NCBI RefSeq assembly: GCF_963662255.1
Contig: NC_085050.1
Location: 17,793,662 to 17,857,661 of the forward strand
Reading direction: 5' to 3'
Source of the DNA: Cinclus cinclus
Taxonomy: Eukaryota > Chordata > Aves > Passeriformes > Cinclidae
Length of the DNA: 64,000 nt
Numbering within the stretch: position 1 is the stretch's first letter; each line of letters starts with the position of its first letter. A program made the translations under genes and the position numbers. The notes under the pieces are model-generated. The model was not told the origin of the DNA and did not search any database. It saw only the letters and a list, made by a program, of their open reading frames with translations. Shown here piece after piece: positions 60,890-64,000 of this stretch.

Positions 60890-63800
60890 AGAATGAATGC
60901 ACACTCACACACTTGCCAGTCTGTAGAAACTAACCACCAGAAGACTGCAGTGCAACCTACTTCTGTTGTCTTTATTATTTGCACTAGTTAATTTTAAACT
61001 GTCTCAAATATTCATACACATTTTAGGAGAACTTTAGTAAAGTCTGAAAGGCACCTTACTTCTCACATACATGCAACTTCAGAAAACAAGCCTTTACAAA
61101 TGCTACCCTAAGTCCTCTGGGCTCAGCTCTAAATACAGTCATCACTGCCAAATCAAAACTCTTTGTGGTCACTGACAGTTTACAGGGAGTTATTTCAGGC
61201 TGTTTCATCTCATGTAAGTTTAACACAGATATCAGGACAGGTCTGTTCCAGTGTTCAGTTTCAGCTTACAAAAATCTGCAAGCAAAATATGCTTCATCAA
61301 ATCAGATTGGGAAACAGAGCCCTGCACTGTGGAACTATGTAAGAAACTGACCATGCTAGGTTTGTTTTCAAGAACTGATACAGCAGGTCTTCAAAGTCCT
61401 GCCTGTGATTTACAAACATCAAAAGCATACATTATTAAAAAGAGACATCAGTTACAGTAATCAATTTCTGTGACAACTGGCAATTCTCTGCATAATCCAG
61501 CCTAGCAAGGTTTCCATACAGCTTTCCCTGAAATGTGGTTGCAAGCTGTCTTCACACATTAAGTATCAGAGGCATGCATGTCAAGAGACATAGATTCTTG
61601 TTGTTTAAGATTTGTTTGCTCAAAAAGCTCAAAAAAACAATAAATAAAGCTGCTGAAAGTCAGCCCTATTTAAGATGTCTGAAGCTGAGCTTCAAAAACC
61701 TCAACACTCACAATGATTACTTCCCTGCAAATGGGCAGGGGAAAAAATAAAAAACACAACCTCTACACACATCTCATCTACAGAAAGTTGATTCATTATC
61801 TATAACTCTTCAGTGAGGAAAAATTCAGACCTACTGAAAAAAAAGAAGCTCCCAATGTTTTCATCTCTAATCTTTCCCAGAAAAAAACTCTTCATTCTAA
61901 TTTACTTAGTAGCTCTTCCCATTTAGTGCTTTTACAGCAAACAGGCTGAATTCAGCGAGTCTTGAAGCTGTAGCTGACCCAGGCTACCACCCCTACAGAC
62001 CTCTAGCTGCTCATCACCACTTCTTGACGATCACCCAGCATGACAGCACATCACTACTGTACTCCACTCAAGCTTTTCCAAAATAAAGGCAAGTTTGCTT
62101 GTTGTTGTAAAGATTCATAACAGAATTTTTACAATGTTCTATTACTTTCAGTCATTTTTAAAAAACCAGGTTAGGGAGCAGATGAGTGAACAGTTAAGCT
62201 TGACAATTTGGATGGAGAGCCTTCTGTCCCAAAGTCACACTAACACGATGGGGCATCAAAGGTGAACAACTGGCATGGTAACTTCCTTAGCACACCTGAC
62301 CGCAGATTACACCACACTGAAACCACTATAGACAACCACTGATGCTAAAACACATGGATTTGATTCTTCCTTGCTTGCTTGCTCTCGAGCTCCTTTGGAT
62401 AAAATAAAGTACTAAGGTACAGATCAATGAACAGAAAATGTAACATATGTACAGGGTGGTAGACTATATCCTGAATAGTCATGACTCAGTTAACTCAACA
62501 AGTATTGAACTACACAAGTTATCCAATGTGAACTCTCATTGTGATAAAAATGAAATTGAACCTTGAGCATAATGAAGAGAAGCAGGTAAATGAATTCTTC
62601 TCTGTAGTACTGACAGCAGTGTAGAGACCAATACTGAAGTACCATCTTGTGTTTCTGGCATCTGATTTTCCTGAAAGGAAATCAGAAAATTGGAAGCAAA
62701 ACAGAGAAGTTATGCAAATGTACTTGAAGTCTGCAAAAATTGTCCTCTGGTGAAAGTCTTAAAGGGACACTTTGATTAGCTTAAAAAAAAAAAAAGACAC
62801 ACTGGTGTCTTGAACAAAAGTACTTTTTGTAGGCAGAAACAGACATACTGAAGGGTTTCCCAACCTACCAGGTCAAGTCATAAAGAGAATTTTGCCTAGA
62901 AAATTAATTCTGAACAACTCTAATGAAAACCAGGACTTTCTAAAGACGGCAAACAGTAAGAATGATTAACCAAGACAGGAAGTAGTAAAAGCTTTACTGA
63001 ATGCTTAGCATCTTTCTTCAGATAAATACTTACATTTTGCAAAATATTTTGGTCAAATCAAATTCAAACACTAAGCACAGTTTTCAATTCAATAGAGAGA
63101 TAACTGAATACTAAGACATGGCTGAATCACCTGGTCAAACTCCGGCTAAATCTTTGGCTTTATGAAATCGTTATTATTCTCAAAACCAAATCTCCTCCAT
63201 TTCCTCTACACATGCAAATGTGAAACATGCAAATTACAAATATGATCAGTTCTTAAAACAATTCTTAAAAAGAGATTTTTAATTTGCTGTATATTTTACT
63301 GCTGAGGACAAGACAACTAAAGAATTTATCACCTTAGCTACCTTGGTTATATCATTTCACTCAGACAGTGTTATCTCCTTGTCTCCCACACAAGAGTCAT
63401 GCTGTTATCAAAGCCTTTCTCGCTAAACAATTATTTCCTTTTATGATTTCTTCTGGCTGGTCAAAGATAAGGGCTTACAGTGAGGTTGATTAGTGTTGCA
63501 AACAAATAGGAGTAATACTGGAGGAGATATAACTAAGCTGAAGTAATCAGCACTATTAATAACCTTTTGATTTCTAATCAAATACAGCTCTGACTTTTGC
63601 TGCCACTTTGCTTTACATCTTCTAAACTACAAAAGAATTAATATTTTATAAAATATGCCAGTCCTTTTATTATCTTTTTTGCTTTTTGTCTTATACTTAA
63701 TAATCTTCAGCAAGAAAAAATAAAAATAACAAATCTACTTTAGAAAAAGTTCTATACTTTATACAGCCTTTCCTGGTAAGAAGATGTAATTATATATTGC

Positions 63801-64000
63801 AGTGTGAAATTCTGCTTTATTTTTTTTAATTTAGTAACATTTCTGAAGACAGTAAAATCACATTTCTTGACATTTGCATTTAAAAAGAACCCAACACAAA
63901 GACACAAAACCAACCAAACAACAATCCTTGCCTGAGACATACGACTGTGGCAAAACCCAGTTCATACAATTATCATATGGCAAAATTACATCCAAAAATA
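60890..64000. other. Unique AT-rich DNA to window end
   Basis: No gene, RNA gene or repeat family is recognised in the last 3.1 kb. An A-run (about 12 A) lies near 62782. Confidence 0.45.

Noticed and set aside
1..64000. CRISPR arrays, operons, prophage or retroviral proviruses
   Set aside because: No regularly spaced repeats, no gene clusters, and no paired long terminal repeats were seen.

Overview
The window looks like vertebrate, and specifically bird, nuclear DNA from an intergenic region or inside very large introns. There is no bacterial-style gene packing, no long open reading frame outside repeats, and base composition is AT-rich with few CpGs. The clade call rests on the repeats. 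They include several CR1 non-LTR retrotransposon copies with avian-type 3' ends, two older CR1 copies of the kind shared with turtles and crocodilians, MIR-type SINE remnants, and one short element joining a tRNA-Ile-like head to a CR1 3' tail. That structure matches the passerine SINE family TguSINE1 as I remember it, so a passerine is the best guess. No species can be named.

Layout: 1-1900 is unique sequence with a TA/CA microsatellite. 1930-3840 is a stack of three same-strand CR1 pieces: an ancient copy, an internally deleted copy and a short 3' end. 3850-40450 is mostly unique AT-rich DNA with MIR remnants near 7.35 kb and 31.7 kb, a short CR1 tail at 9.1 kb, and several stretches that read like single coding exons flanked by plausible splice sites. 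40.46-40.85 kb is a minus-strand CR1. 46.06-46.51 kb is a second ancient CR1. 57.79-57.92 kb is the tRNA-Ile/CR1 SINE. 59.62-59.83 kb and 60.25-60.88 kb are CR1 copies in opposite orientations; the second is the best preserved in the window. From 60.9 kb to the end I see nothing recognisable.

No gene is identified. Seven segments have a splice acceptor-like sequence and a short uninterrupted frame, ended by a donor-like GT or, in one case, by a stop codon. They are listed as candidate exons with low confidence, because a 64-kb AT-rich window produces such combinations by chance. They lie on both strands, so they cannot all belong to one gene. No tRNA gene, rRNA, CRISPR array, intact retroviral element or operon-like structure is visible, and I did not find a new multi-gene system.
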